Positions 30,858-41,329 of a stretch of 64,000 bases of DNA are shown here, in pieces. A model generated the notes under the pieces. It was not told where the DNA came from. It ran no database searches and saw only the letters and a list, made by a program, of their open reading frames with translations. Position 1 is the first letter of the stretch, and each line of letters opens with the position of its first letter. The DNA lies in contig CACIPQ010000004.1 in the NCBI GenBank assembly GCA_902588585.1, positions 1 through 64,000 of the forward strand, in the 5' to 3' direction. A program made the position numbers and the translations under genes. The DNA comes from an uncultured Pelagibacteraceae bacterium. GTDB lineage: Bacteria > Pseudomonadota > Alphaproteobacteria > Pelagibacterales > Pelagibacteraceae.

Positions 30858-31984
30858 TTTATTAAATTATATAAATTTGTTGCATATCTATCTGTCATTC
30901 CTGCAATAAAATCACAAACTGACCTTTCTTTTGAAAAGTTACGCAAAGAACTTCTTTTAATAAACTTAGTAGGATTTTTTTTTATTTTTAAAAATAAAGC
31001 TTTAACTATATTTTGGCCTTGCTTAGTTTTTTTTAAAACACTTTTATGATTATACATTCGTGTTTTTAAAAAAGATTTTATAGATAAATCAAAATTAATC
31101 ATTTTTTCTGAAAAATTAACCAAATGAATTTTTGTTTTATAGACATCATTAATATTTTTAAGCTTTGCATATTTAAGGTTTTTTGTTGTATTGATAATAA
31201 TATCTTTTACCATTTCGTTGATTATATCTCTAACAATTTGTCTTAGTACCAGTTCCTTATCTTTAGTTTTAAGTTTCTTTTTGTGTCTGTAAATTATATC
31301 AGAAATCACAGGTATTTTATCCAGATCCTCTATTTGAAATAACAAAGCTTTTAAACCATCTTCAAGATCATGACTATTATAAGCAATATCATCAGAGATA
31401 GCTGATATTTGTGATTCTACTGACGGACTTCTTTTAAAATTTATTTTTTTTTTAAAAATATTTTTGCCTAAAATAAGATCGTATTTTGATTTATCAAAAA
31501 CAGGACCGTTGTGTTTTACTAAACCATCTAATGTTTCGATAGATAAATTTAGACCTGAAAAGTTATAATACTTATTTTCTAATAAAGTTAAAATTCTTAG
31601 AGTTTGAATATTATGATCAAATCCTCCAAAATCATCCATGCATTCATTTAAGGCTTCTTCTCCCGCGTGTCCAAATGGTGGATGTCCTAAATCGTGTGCC
31701 AAACTAAGTGTCTCACAAAGATCCTCATTTAATTTAAAAATTTTTCCAAGTGTTCTAGCGATTTGTGAAACTTCAAGAGAATGTGTTATTCTTGTTCTGT
31801 AATGATCCCCTGTTGTATTAACAAAAACTTGGGTTTTATGTTTCAATCTTCTAAAAGCCGTAGAATGTATTACTCTATCTCTGTCCCTTTGATAAGGTGA
31901 TCTAAGTAAACTGGATTTCTCACTATAAATCCTACCAATGGATTTGATTGGTGTGGCAAATTTAGAATATTCACTTTTTTGCAT
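30854..31984 (-). CDS. dgt: dGTP triphosphohydrolase-like HD protein
   Basis: SPYQRDRDRVIHSTAFRRLKHKTQVFVNTTGDHYRTRITHSLEVSQIARTLG, LAHDLGHPPFGHAGE; start at MQKSEYSKF is more plausible than 32011. Confidence 0.9.
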   Translation of the reverse strand: MQKSEYSKFATPIKSIGRIYSEKSSLLRSPYQRDRDRVIHSTAFRRLKHKTQVFVNTTGDHYRTRITHSLEVSQIARTLGKIFKLNEDLCETLSLAHDLGHPPFGHAGEEALNECMDDFGGFDHNIQTLRILTLLENKYYNFSGLNLSIETLDGLVKHNGPVFDKSKYDLILGKNIFKKKINFKRSPSVESQISAISDDIAYNSHDLEDGLKALLFQIEDLDKIPVISDIIYRHKKKLKTKDKELVLRQIVRDIINEMVKDIIINTTKNLKYAKLKNINDVYKTKIHLVNFSEKMINFDLSIKSFLKTRMYNHKSVLKKTKQGQNIVKALFLKIKKNPTKFIKRSSLRNFSKERSVCDFIAGMTDRYATNLYNLIK

Positions 31985-32023
31985 AAGATGTGATAAAAAT
32001 GTATAATACATTATTTATTAAAT

Positions 32024-32341
32024 ATGACTAACAAAATTGAATTTACAGAATCAGCTAGGGATGAAATTAAAAGAATTCTTATGGAAAAGAGTTCAAAAAT
32101 GTATTTTAGAATTTCAGTTCAAGGGGGCGGATGTTCAGGTTTTAAATACAAATTCTCTTTTGACGATAAAATTACTGGTGATGATAGTTTTTTTGATAAA
32201 GCAGTTATTGACAAAAGTTCTTTAAAAATTATTGATGGTTCAATTGTTGATTTCAAAAAAGAATTAATTGGAAACTCATTCGTAATAAATAATCCACAAG
32301 CAAGCTCTTCTTGCGGTTGTGGACTTTCTTTTTCTGTTTAA
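32024..32341 (+). CDS. erpA: Iron-sulfur cluster insertion protein (ErpA/IscA/HesB type)
   Basis: FRISVQGGGCSGFKYKFSFDD and C-terminal SSSCGCGLSFSV. Confidence 0.92.
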   Translation: MTNKIEFTESARDEIKRILMEKSSKMYFRISVQGGGCSGFKYKFSFDDKITGDDSFFDKAVIDKSSLKIIDGSIVDFKKELIGNSFVINNPQASSSCGCGLSFSV

Positions 32342-33118
32342 ATGAAGATCGTTTCTTGGAATGTAAATTCCGTAAGGGCAAGAATTCAAAATATTCTTAA
32401 TTACATCAAACAATCTTCTCCCGATATATTAATGCTTCAAGAAATAAAAACAGAAAATAAAAATTTTCCAGTTAGTGATTTTAAAAATATTGGATACGAA
32501 TCCCATATATTTGGTCAAAAAAGTTATAATGGGGTAGCTTTTTTATCTAAGATAAAATTTAACAAAATTTCTACGGGATTCATTAATGATAAGTTAAATC
32601 AATCGAGAATAATTGCGGGTGACATAAAAAACAAATCAGATCTAATTAAATTGATTAATATTTATGTACCAAACGGCAATCCTATTGATACCGAAAAATA
32701 TGATTATAAAAAAATTTGGCTTAAGTTGTTTGTGCTTGAAGTAAAAAAAACATTGTTAAAAAACAAAAACATTATTATTGCTGGTGATTTTAACATTCTT
32801 CCTGAAGAGATAGATAGTCATGACCACACAAAATATGAAAATGATGCTTTATTTAAGTTAGAGATCAGAAAAAAATTTCGTGAATTAGTTAATTTAGGTT
32901 TTGTCGATGTATATCGACATTTAAATAAAGATAAACAAGAATATACTTTTTGGGATTATACAGCTGGGTCTTGGCAAAAAAATAATGGTTTACGAATTGA
33001 CCATTTTTTAGTTTCTAACAATATTTTAAATAATGTAAAAAATATAATTATTAACAAAAAACCAAGGTCAAAAATAAAGCCTTCAGATCATACGCCAATA
33101 GAGTTAGAAATTAGTTAA
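32342..33118 (+). CDS. xthA: Exodeoxyribonuclease III
   Basis: SWNVNSVRARIQNILNYI, LMLQEIKTE, IAGDFNILPEEID, RIDHFLVS, PSDHTPIELEI. Confidence 0.95.
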   Translation: MKIVSWNVNSVRARIQNILNYIKQSSPDILMLQEIKTENKNFPVSDFKNIGYESHIFGQKSYNGVAFLSKIKFNKISTGFINDKLNQSRIIAGDIKNKSDLIKLINIYVPNGNPIDTEKYDYKKIWLKLFVLEVKKTLLKNKNIIIAGDFNILPEEIDSHDHTKYENDALFKLEIRKKFRELVNLGFVDVYRHLNKDKQEYTFWDYTAGSWQKNNGLRIDHFLVSNNILNNVKNIIINKKPRSKIKPSDHTPIELEIS

Positions 33119-34316
33119 GTCTGCCATAAACATCTTTGTATCTTACTATGTCTGTTTCTTTTAAAATTGGGCCCGTTTGTGCTTCCATGATTTTAACAGG
33201 TTTTTTATATAAATTTTCTATTCTATGAATTGTTCCTACAGGAATGAAAATAGAATCATTTTCTTTTTTAAAAAACTTTTTCTTATTAACTGTAATTCTG
33301 GGTTTACCTTGAGTAACCATCCAATGTTCAGATCTATAATGATGTTTTTGTAAACTAATAGAAGATTTTGAATTAACAACCAATTCTTTTACTAAGAAAT
33401 TTTTTCCCTCAAATAAATTAACATAACGACCCCATGGTCTATAATAAACATTCTTTTTGTTAAAATATTTAGACTTATTTTTATAGTAAATTTTTAAAAT
33501 TTCACGCCAGTTACCAAGGTCAGTCCAAGAAATGGTTAATTTTATACCATTAATATTTTTTGTTTTTTCTAAAATTGCATAATCAAAGGATTTAGCCTTT
33601 GCAGCAAGAAACCATGATTTGTTTAATCGATATATATTCTGTTTAAATTTTCCTTTTAAAACAGATTTAAGACAATTTTTATATATTGCAGGTTGATACT
33701 TTTTAAAATTATTAATTATTGAATCTTTTCTTGCTAAAAACATTCCCGAATTCCAATAACCTTTATTTTTAATAATTTTTTTGGCTTTTGTTTCCGATGG
33801 TTTCTCAATAAATTTACTTACTTTATTTATATTTGTTCCGATACTTTTGGTTAAAAAATATCCATATTCCTTTGATGGTGAGGTTGGTTTTATCCCAAAA
33901 ACAAATATGTTTTGGTTATTTAAATATCTTTTATTTTTTTCAATAGCTTTCTTAAGTTGCTTATCATTATCAATTAAATGATCGGAAGGGAAAAACATTA
34001 TCGGTTGTTTACTTGGTATATTTTTAATCAATGTGGCAGTTAGTATTGCTGGAGCTGTATTCCTTTTGGCAGGTTCAAGTACAATACTATACTTTTTAAT
34101 TTTGAGCTTTTTGAGAAATTTTTTTACCTGTTTTAAATACTTTGAGTTAGTGCTTATAATTGGATAGTCAAATATTTTTCCTTTTATTCTTTCCAATGTC
34201 TTTTCAAACAAGTTCCAACCACCAAAATTAATAAATTGTTTTGCTTGGTTATTTTTTGACTTGGGCCAAAGTCTAGTTCCTTCACCACCACATAAAATGA
34301 CGGGTCTAATTTTCAT
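33111..34316 (-). CDS. manC: Mannose-1-phosphate guanylyltransferase with C-terminal cupin
   Basis: VILCGGEGTRLWPKS, FIEKPSETKAKKII, WTDLGNWREI, YRPWGRYVN, EHWMVTQGKPRITV. Confidence 0.92.
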   Translation of the reverse strand: MKIRPVILCGGEGTRLWPKSKNNQAKQFINFGGWNLFEKTLERIKGKIFDYPIISTNSKYLKQVKKFLKKLKIKKYSIVLEPAKRNTAPAILTATLIKNIPSKQPIMFFPSDHLIDNDKQLKKAIEKNKRYLNNQNIFVFGIKPTSPSKEYGYFLTKSIGTNINKVSKFIEKPSETKAKKIIKNKGYWNSGMFLARKDSIINNFKKYQPAIYKNCLKSVLKGKFKQNIYRLNKSWFLAAKAKSFDYAILEKTKNINGIKLTISWTDLGNWREILKIYYKNKSKYFNKKNVYYRPWGRYVNLFEGKNFLVKELVVNSKSSISLQKHHYRSEHWMVTQGKPRITVNKKKFFKKENDSIFIPVGTIHRIENLYKKPVKIMEAQTGPILKETDIVRYKDVYGRLN

Positions 34317-36035
34317 TTAAATATCAGCGTAACACTTAACTTCTTTTTTTCCACCAGGATGTGTGGAAGCGCCTAAATAAGCAGGCCCAACAGTTTGAGC
34401 ATATTTCCAAAGAGTTCCGTTTCCAAAATTAATTTTTTTTGGTTTCCATTTTTTTCTTCTTTTAAGCAATTCTTTCTTTGATAGATCAACATTAATTGTT
34501 CCTTTTTTTGCGTCTATATGAATTACATCTCCATTTTTTAATAAAGCTATAGGACCTCCTACTGATGCTTCTGGACCAACATGTCCAATACAAAATCCTC
34601 TTGTTGCCCCTGAAAATCTTCCGTCAGTGATCAATGCAACTTTCTCACCTTTGCCTTGTCCATAAATAGCACCTGTGGTTTGTAACATTTCTCTCATCCC
34701 TGGGCCACCTTTTGGACCCTCGTATCTTATAACTATAATATCTCCGTCTTTATATTTTCTTTTTAGTACAGCCTTATATGCTGCTTCTTCAGTATCAAAA
34801 CATCTTGCTCTTCCAGTAAATTGAAGTTTTTTTAATCCAGCAACTTTTACAATAGCGCCTTCAGGAGAAAGATTTCCTTTTAGTCCAACAACTCCACCAT
34901 CATTTGATAAAGGATTATTATATTTTCTCATAACTTTTTGTTTAGAGTCAAATTTAACTTTTTTTAAATTTTCTTTTATAGTTTTACCAGTAACGGTTAA
35001 ACAATTTCCGTGTATAAAACCTCCATCCAACAAAGTTTTTAACAACATTGGAACTCCACCTGCTTTCCACATGTCTTTAGCAACATATCTTCCGCCTGGT
35101 TTTAAATCTGCTAAGTAAGGTGTTCTCTTAAAAATTTTAGCTACATCCATTAGATCAAACTTAATTCCTATTTCATTTGCAAGTGCTGGTAAGTGGAGAG
35201 CTGCATTAGTAGATCCTCCGGTAGCTGCCACAATAGTTGCTGCATTTTCTAATGATTTTTTTGTAACTATATCTCTTGGTCTAATATTTTTTTTCAATAA
35301 ATTCATTACTGCTTTACCGCTTTGCAAAGCATATTTGTCTCTTTGTTCATATGGTGCTGGAGTTCCTGCAGAATAAGGAAGTGCTAATCCAATTGCTTCA
35401 GATACACACGCCATAGTATTTGCGGTAAATTGACCGCCACATGCACCAGCACTAGGACAAGCTTTTAGTTCTAACTTTCTTAAAGCATGTTCAGTCATTT
35501 TACCTGAAGAATGTTTTCCTACCCCTTCAAAAACATCTAAAACTGTCACATCTTTACCGTTAAATCTACCTGGAAGAATTGAACCACCATAAATAAATAC
35601 GCTAGGAACATTTAGTCTAACCATAGCCATCATTAAGCCCGGTAAAGATTTATCACAGCCAGCTACACCGACTAATGCATCATAACAGTGTCCTCTAACG
35701 GTTAATTCTGTTGAGTCAGCAATCACATCTCGTGAGACTAATGACGATTTCATTCCTTCATGTCCCATTGCTATACCATCTGTTACTGTAATTGTGCAAA
35801 ATTCTCTTGGGGTTCCCCCTGAAGATTTAACTCCTTTTTTAACTGACTGAGCTTGTCTCATAAGAGCAATGTTGCATGGGGCAGCTTCATTCCATGTTGA
35901 AACTACTCCTACAAACGGTTTAGCGACATCTTTTTCTGTTAAGTTCATTGCATAATAGAATGATCTTTGTGGAGCTTTATCTGGGCCCAATGATGTATGT
36001 CTACTTGGTAATTTTTTTTTGTTAAAAGTTTTCAT
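34317..36035 (-). CDS. ilvD: Dihydroxy-acid dehydratase
   Basis: [45 protein letters not shown]. Confidence 0.97.
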   Translation of the reverse strand: MKTFNKKKLPSRHTSLGPDKAPQRSFYYAMNLTEKDVAKPFVGVVSTWNEAAPCNIALMRQAQSVKKGVKSSGGTPREFCTITVTDGIAMGHEGMKSSLVSRDVIADSTELTVRGHCYDALVGVAGCDKSLPGLMMAMVRLNVPSVFIYGGSILPGRFNGKDVTVLDVFEGVGKHSSGKMTEHALRKLELKACPSAGACGGQFTANTMACVSEAIGLALPYSAGTPAPYEQRDKYALQSGKAVMNLLKKNIRPRDIVTKKSLENAATIVAATGGSTNAALHLPALANEIGIKFDLMDVAKIFKRTPYLADLKPGGRYVAKDMWKAGGVPMLLKTLLDGGFIHGNCLTVTGKTIKENLKKVKFDSKQKVMRKYNNPLSNDGGVVGLKGNLSPEGAIVKVAGLKKLQFTGRARCFDTEEAAYKAVLKRKYKDGDIIVIRYEGPKGGPGMREMLQTTGAIYGQGKGEKVALITDGRFSGATRGFCIGHVGPEASVGGPIALLKNGDVIHIDAKKGTINVDLSKKELLKRRKKWKPKKINFGNGTLWKYAQTVGPAYLGASTHPGGKKEVKCYADI

Positions 36036-38665
36036 TTAAGGCTTTTAATAGTTAAATTAATTTTGTCTATATCGCTTTTAAGCTCATTATAGGTACTTTT
36101 TTCTTGTTCGACAATATGCTTTGGCGCTCTTTCTACAAAGCTTCTATTATCCAATTTTTTACTTATACTTTCTATTTCTTTAGATAGTTTATTGTATTTC
36201 TTGGTTAGATTATCTTTTATAATATTAAGATCAACACTCTTATCAAAATAAATCTTAAATATCTCTCCAGAAATAACTAGAGTGGCTGACTCATTTATTG
36301 AGTCTTGGGTAAAAATTGAGTTAATTCTTCCAAGTTTTTGTAACATAATTTTGTTATTTAAGAAGAGATTCTGTTTTTTTTTAGTAACATTTTGTACTGA
36401 AATATCAATAAAAGACCCTGGACTTACACTTAATTCATTCTTAAACGCTCTAATTCGAGAAATAACATTTATTACCTGATTTACATCTGTTATTTCTTTG
36501 TTTTTTTCAGTTTTTTTATTTTTAATCCAATTAGCATACATTAAATACTTTTCTTTTTTATTTCCTAGCTTATTTTTTAACCATAATTCTTCAGTAATAA
36601 AAGGAATGAATGGGTGCAAAAGAATTAATATCTCTTTGAAAATAAAGCCCGAAGTAGCTTTTACTTCTTTAATATGTTTTTTGTTGTTGGAAAATAATAT
36701 TGTTTTAGCCAGCTCTAAATACCAATCACAATAACTATTCCAAACAAACTTATAAATAACCCTTGTGGCTTCGTCGAATCTGTAATCTTTGATGTGATTT
36801 TCTGCCAAATTTTTGGTATTTATTAGTTCTGAATATATCCATTTATTAATATTTAAAGAGAGTTTCTTTGGATTAATTTGGTTGTTAAATTTACATTTAT
36901 TTACTCTTAAAAAATTATTAGCATTCCATATTTTTGTGAGAAAATTCCTATAGCCTTTAACTCGTTGTTCAGATAGTTTTACGTCCCTGCCTGGTGAGGC
37001 CATAGATAATAAAGTAAATCTTAAAGCGTCAGCGCTATAAGTTTCTATCAATTCTAGAGGGTCAATAACATTGCCTTTAGATTTTGACATTTTTTGCCCC
37101 TTTTCATCTCTTACAAGTGCATGTACATAAATTTCCTTAAACGGTTCTTTTTTTAAAAATTCCATTCCCAACATCATCATTCTTGCAACCCAAAAAAATA
37201 TAATATCAAAACCTGTTACTAAAACAGATGTGGGATAAAATCTTTTTAAATTATAATTTGAAGTTGGCCATCCTAATGTAGCAAACGGCCAAAGACCAGA
37301 TGAAAACCATGTATCTAAAACATCTGGGTCTCTAATGATTTTAACTTTTTTTTTATAAAATCTTTTTGCATCTGATTGAGCCTTTTTTTCACTTTCAGCT
37401 ACAAAGATTTTTTTATCAGGACCATACCAAGCTGGAATTTGGTGTCCCCACCACAGCTGTCTTGAAATGCACCAAGGCTCAATATTATTCATCCATTGAA
37501 AATAAGTCTTTGACCAATTTTCAGGAAAAAAAGTTGTTGTTTTGTTTTTTACAATTTTTTTTGCATTAACTGATAATTTTTTTGCATCTACAAACCATTG
37601 CTCCGTTAGGTATGGCTCTATAATAGAGTTTGATCTGTCACCATAAGGAACTTTGTTTTTAATATTTTCTTCTTTTATAAGAATTTCTAACTCTAATAAT
37701 TTTTCTATAATTTTTTTTCTTGCTTCAAATCTATCCATACCCACAAAATCTTTTGGGGCATTTTTATTTATTTTTCCGTCTTCAGTAAAAATATTTATTT
37801 TCTCTAAATTATGTCTTTCCCCAATATTGAAGTCGTTAAAGTCATGAGCAGGAGTAATTTTAACTGCTCCCGATCCTTGTTCGGGATCTGCATATTCGTC
37901 TTGAAAAATTTTTAATTTTCTTCCAACGATTGGTAATATAGCAAACTTACCTACAAGATTAATATATCTCTCGTCTTTGGGATTTACTGCAACACCTGTA
38001 TCACCAAGCATAGTTTCTGGTCTTGTTGTAGCTATTGTAATATGGTCGGATGAATTCTCTATTTTATATTTTATATAATAAAGTTTTGAATTTACTTCTT
38101 TTTGGTCAACTTCAAGATCAGAAATTGCTGTCTTTAATACCACGTCCCAATTGACAAGTTTTTTTGATTTATAAATTAATTTTTTTTTATATAAATCTAC
38201 AAATACTTTAATTACAGATTTTGATAAATTTTTATCCATTGTAAAAGCATTTCTAGACCAATCGCATGAACAACCTAATTTTTTAAGTTGATTTATAATT
38301 TTTCCTCCATAGTTCTCTTTCCATTCCCAAACTTTTTTAATAAATTTTTCTCTTCCAATTATGTTTTTATCTATATTTTTCTCTTTAAGATTTTTTTCAA
38401 CTAAAGCTTGGGTGGCTATACCGGCATGGTCTGTTCCTGGTTGCCATAAAGTTTCAAAATTATTCATTCTATGGAATCTAACCAAAACATCTTGTAATGA
38501 ATTATTTAAAGCATGTCCCATATGAAGACTTCCCGTTACGTTTGGTGGAGGAATTACTATGGAAAAGGTTTTTTTATTTTTCCTAGGTTTGAAGAGCTTA
38601 TTTTTCTCCCAATAGGAATAGATCTTATTTTCGACTTCTTTATGATTATATTTACCTAGGCTCAT
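36032..38665 (-). CDS. valS: Valyl-tRNA synthetase
   Basis: [53 protein letters not shown]. Confidence 0.97.
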   Translation of the reverse strand: MSLGKYNHKEVENKIYSYWEKNKLFKPRKNKKTFSIVIPPPNVTGSLHMGHALNNSLQDVLVRFHRMNNFETLWQPGTDHAGIATQALVEKNLKEKNIDKNIIGREKFIKKVWEWKENYGGKIINQLKKLGCSCDWSRNAFTMDKNLSKSVIKVFVDLYKKKLIYKSKKLVNWDVVLKTAISDLEVDQKEVNSKLYYIKYKIENSSDHITIATTRPETMLGDTGVAVNPKDERYINLVGKFAILPIVGRKLKIFQDEYADPEQGSGAVKITPAHDFNDFNIGERHNLEKINIFTEDGKINKNAPKDFVGMDRFEARKKIIEKLLELEILIKEENIKNKVPYGDRSNSIIEPYLTEQWFVDAKKLSVNAKKIVKNKTTTFFPENWSKTYFQWMNNIEPWCISRQLWWGHQIPAWYGPDKKIFVAESEKKAQSDAKRFYKKKVKIIRDPDVLDTWFSSGLWPFATLGWPTSNYNLKRFYPTSVLVTGFDIIFFWVARMMMLGMEFLKKEPFKEIYVHALVRDEKGQKMSKSKGNVIDPLELIETYSADALRFTLLSMASPGRDVKLSEQRVKGYRNFLTKIWNANNFLRVNKCKFNNQINPKKLSLNINKWIYSELINTKNLAENHIKDYRFDEATRVIYKFVWNSYCDWYLELAKTILFSNNKKHIKEVKATSGFIFKEILILLHPFIPFITEELWLKNKLGNKKEKYLMYANWIKNKKTEKNKEITDVNQVINVISRIRAFKNELSVSPGSFIDISVQNVTKKKQNLFLNNKIMLQKLGRINSIFTQDSINESATLVISGEIFKIYFDKSVDLNIIKDNLTKKYNKLSKEIESISKKLDNRSFVERAPKHIVEQEKSTYNELKSDIDKINLTIKSLK

Positions 38666-38738
38666 ACTTATAAATATTAATAATATTTACAAACTTCTAG
38701 CTTTATTTTTATATATAAACCTATATTAATCTAGATGT

Positions 38739-38812
38739 GGCCACGTGGCGGAATGGTTACGCAGAGGATTGCAAATCCTTTTATCCCAGTTCGATTCTGG
38801 GCGTGGCCTCCA
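38739..38812 (+). tRNA. tRNA-Cys (anticodon GCA)
   Basis: GGCCACGTGGCGGAATGGTTACGCAGAGGATTGCAAATCCTTTTATCCCAGTTCGATTCTGGGCGTGGCCTCCA; anticodon loop TTGCAAA; CCA encoded. Confidence 0.95.
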
Positions 38813-38828
38813 AAAGAACAAAGCATAA

Positions 38829-39230
38829 ATGATCGATAAAACAATTTTCAAAATGGCATCAAATACTGAAAATTTTGGTTTTCTTGATAATTATACTCAT
38901 GCTTCAAGCTTAAAAAATCCAACATGTGGCGATAACATTAAAATTTATTTATTAATTAAAAATGACAAGATAGTAAAATTTAAATATGAGGGAAATAATT
39001 GTATATACTGCCAGGCTTCTGCCAGTCTGTTGTCCAAAATTACAAAAAATAAACCTATAAAAAAAATTAAGGATTTTATTAAAAAAGCAGAAAATTTTTT
39101 TAATGATAAAAATGCTCTTACTGACGATTATTGGAATATTTTTAAAAAAATAATGAACAAAAAGAATGTTGTAAGAAAGGATTGTTTGTTACTTCCTTTA
39201 AAAACTTTACTAAAAGCACTAAATAATTAG
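38829..39230 (+). CDS. NifU/SufU-like iron-sulfur scaffold protein
   Basis: NPTCGDNIKIYL, NNCIYCQASASLLS, RKDCLLLP Cys arrangement of SufU/IscU family; real start may be MASNTENFGF at 38853. Confidence 0.85.
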   Translation: MIDKTIFKMASNTENFGFLDNYTHASSLKNPTCGDNIKIYLLIKNDKIVKFKYEGNNCIYCQASASLLSKITKNKPIKKIKDFIKKAENFFNDKNALTDDYWNIFKKIMNKKNVVRKDCLLLPLKTLLKALNN

Positions 39231-39267
39231 TTGTTTTATATTTTTAAAAATGTATGTTGTTTTTTAT

Positions 39268-39343
39268 TCCTCGGTAGCTCAGTTGGTAGAGCAGTTGACT
39301 GTTAATCAATTGGTCGCAGGTTCGAGTCCTGCCCGAGGAGCCA
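39268..39343 (+). tRNA. tRNA-Asn (anticodon GTT)
   Basis: TCCTCGGTAGCTCAGTTGGTAGAGCAGTTGACTGTTAATCAATTGGTCGCAGGTTCGAGTCCTGCCCGAGGAGCCA; anticodon loop CTGTTAA; CCA encoded. Confidence 0.96.
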
Positions 39344-39344
39344 A

Positions 39345-39716
39345 TTAACCAGTCTCTTTAAGATTTACAGCGTTTCTTAGAATTTGTAATACTTTTGTTT
39401 TTTCTGACTCTGAAAGTTTTGAAAAAGTTTTAACTAAAAAAGAATAATTTAGATCTGAATCTGATGATGAATTTTCTGCTTCTGATTCTCCTTTATAACC
39501 TGAAAAATCTTCATAAAAATACGTAATAGGAACTTTAAGAAAATTTGCAAGCTGCATTAATCTACTAGAACTAACACCGTTAGTTCCTTTTTCATATTTT
39601 TGTATTTGTTGGAAAGTTACGTTGATAGCGTTTGCTACTTTTGTTTGAGTTAAACCAAGAGACAATCTTCTCATTCTTAATCTTTTACCCAGATGAGTGT
39701 TAAAACTGTCTTCCAT
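39345..39716 (-). CDS. XRE-family helix-turn-helix regulator
   Basis: GKRLRMRRLSLGLTQTKVANAINVTFQQIQKYEKGTNGVSSSRLMQLANFLKVPITYFYEDF. Confidence 0.93.
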   Translation of the reverse strand: MEDSFNTHLGKRLRMRRLSLGLTQTKVANAINVTFQQIQKYEKGTNGVSSSRLMQLANFLKVPITYFYEDFSGYKGESEAENSSSDSDLNYSFLVKTFSKLSESEKTKVLQILRNAVNLKETG

Positions 39717-39812
39717 AGTCCCCCTAGTTTCCTCTTGAAAAAAACTAAATTGAACATGAAAAAACCATTTTAGGCAACAGTTAAAATAATTTTTTTTTGG
39801 GTCAAATCGGCC

Positions 39813-39867
39813 TTAAATTAACTAAGAAAATGGTTGACTCAGTAGAGATTTCTTAGGGTTAATTTAA
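39813..39867. repeat. Long imperfect inverted repeat / hairpin between the DUF6134-like gene and the XRE gene
   Basis: Arms TTAAATTAACTAAGAAA (39813-39829) and TTTCTTAG-GG-TTAATTTAA (39849-39867): 17 bp with a 2-nt bulge and a 19-nt loop. Confidence 0.8.
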
Positions 39868-39875
39868 ATAGTTTA

Positions 39876-40567
39876 TTAAAATATATGTTTTTTTAACCTA
39901 TATTCCCAACGTCCCATTTTTTCATAAGACATCTTTAACCATACTAATGTGTCTGTGTCATACCAGACGTGCAAATTTATTTTCTTTTTTTTTAAGGGTT
40001 TATTGTCATCGGATAAAAAATGTAAATGCAAAGAGTTATACACTTTTTGATTTAATTTAATTTTTTTCTTTCCTAAAAATTTTACTTTTTGTGGCATTAC
40101 TCTCCCTGATATTGCGCTAATTTGCTTATTTTTTTAATGATTTCGTGATTCCACCAACTACCAATTATTAAAGATGGGTCTGTTTTTCCCTTGAATGAAG
40201 AGCCATCTATTTCAAATGTCTTTTCATTATTATTAAATTTTAAATTTACATATTTTTTCTTGTCATTTTGGGTAGTTTTGGACCTAAATTTTATCAATTG
40301 ACCATTTTTATAGATTTCTTCAGTATTAGTTTGATACTTCATTATATTTAGACCGAGTTTACTAATTTCAAACTGACCTGATGTATTAACATGAAGTAAA
40401 TCACCTTTTTTACTGAAGTTAAATATATGGGATCCTATTAAATTATCATTAAAAAAAAGCTCATATTCTAAATATTTAAGATTTTTATAATGATTAACGT
40501 GACTTGAGACAAAACTATAAGAAAATAGATAAAAACATAGAACTGTTATTATTAAAAATTTTTTCAT
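39876..40567 (-). pseudogene. DUF6134-like exported protein split into two ORFs by an apparent -1 frameshift
   Basis: ORF 40097..40567 ends ...KISKLAQYQGE*; ORF 39876..40097 continues in the other frame as ISGRVMPQKVKFLGKKKIKLN...HVWYDTDTLVWLKMSYEKMGRWEYRLKK, matching the family's C-terminal half. Confidence 0.7.
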
Positions 40568-40587
40568 TAAGTTCTTTTAAAAAAATT

Positions 40588-41319
40588 TTAAAGAATTTGG
40601 CTCAAGAAAAGTTTTGTTCTTTCGTTTTTAGGATTAGCAAAAAATTCTTTGGTTTTAGCTCTTTCAACAATCATACCCTCATCCATGAAAACTACTTCAT
40701 CTGCAACTTCTTTTGCAAATCCCATTTCATGAGTAACAACAATCATGGTCATTCCACCTTTTGCTAAATTTACCATTGCATCTAAAACTTCTTTGATCAT
40801 TTCAGGATCTAAAGCTGAGGTAGGTTCGTCAAAAAGCATAATTTTTGGCTCCATACATAAAGCTCTAGCAAGAGCTGCTCTTTGTTGTTGTCCACCGGAC
40901 AATTGGCCAGGAAATTTTAAAGCTTGGTCGGAAATTTGAACTTGTTCTAGTTGTTTCATCGCCAATTCTTCTGCTTGTTTCTTTGGAGTTTTCTTTACCC
41001 AGATAGGAGCTAGAGTGCAGTTATCCAAAATTGACAAATGTGGAAATAAATTAAATTGTTGAAAAACCATACCAACTTCTGCTCTTATTTTTTCAATATC
41101 TTTAGTTTTTTCAGATAATTCATTTCCGTCTACAACTATTTTTCCTTTTTGATGTTCTTCAAGTCTGTTTATACATCTTATTAAAGTGGATTTTCCTGAG
41201 CCAGAAGGTCCACATACAACGATTTTTTGTTTTTCCTGAACATCAAGATTTATATCTTTTAAAACCTGAAAGTCCCCAAACCATTTGTTAACTTCTTTCA
41301 TTTCTATAATTGTCGACAT
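40588..41319 (-). CDS. aapP: General L-amino-acid ABC transporter ATPase
   Basis: [56 protein letters not shown]. Confidence 0.93.
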   Translation of the reverse strand: MSTIIEMKEVNKWFGDFQVLKDINLDVQEKQKIVVCGPSGSGKSTLIRCINRLEEHQKGKIVVDGNELSEKTKDIEKIRAEVGMVFQQFNLFPHLSILDNCTLAPIWVKKTPKKQAEELAMKQLEQVQISDQALKFPGQLSGGQQQRAALARALCMEPKIMLFDEPTSALDPEMIKEVLDAMVNLAKGGMTMIVVTHEMGFAKEVADEVVFMDEGMIVERAKTKEFFANPKNERTKLFLSQIL

Positions 41320-41329
41320 AAAAAATTCC

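Noticed and set aside
32342-33118. xthA/manC convergent 8-nt overlap
   Set aside because: Short convergent 3' overlaps are routine in such compact genomes.
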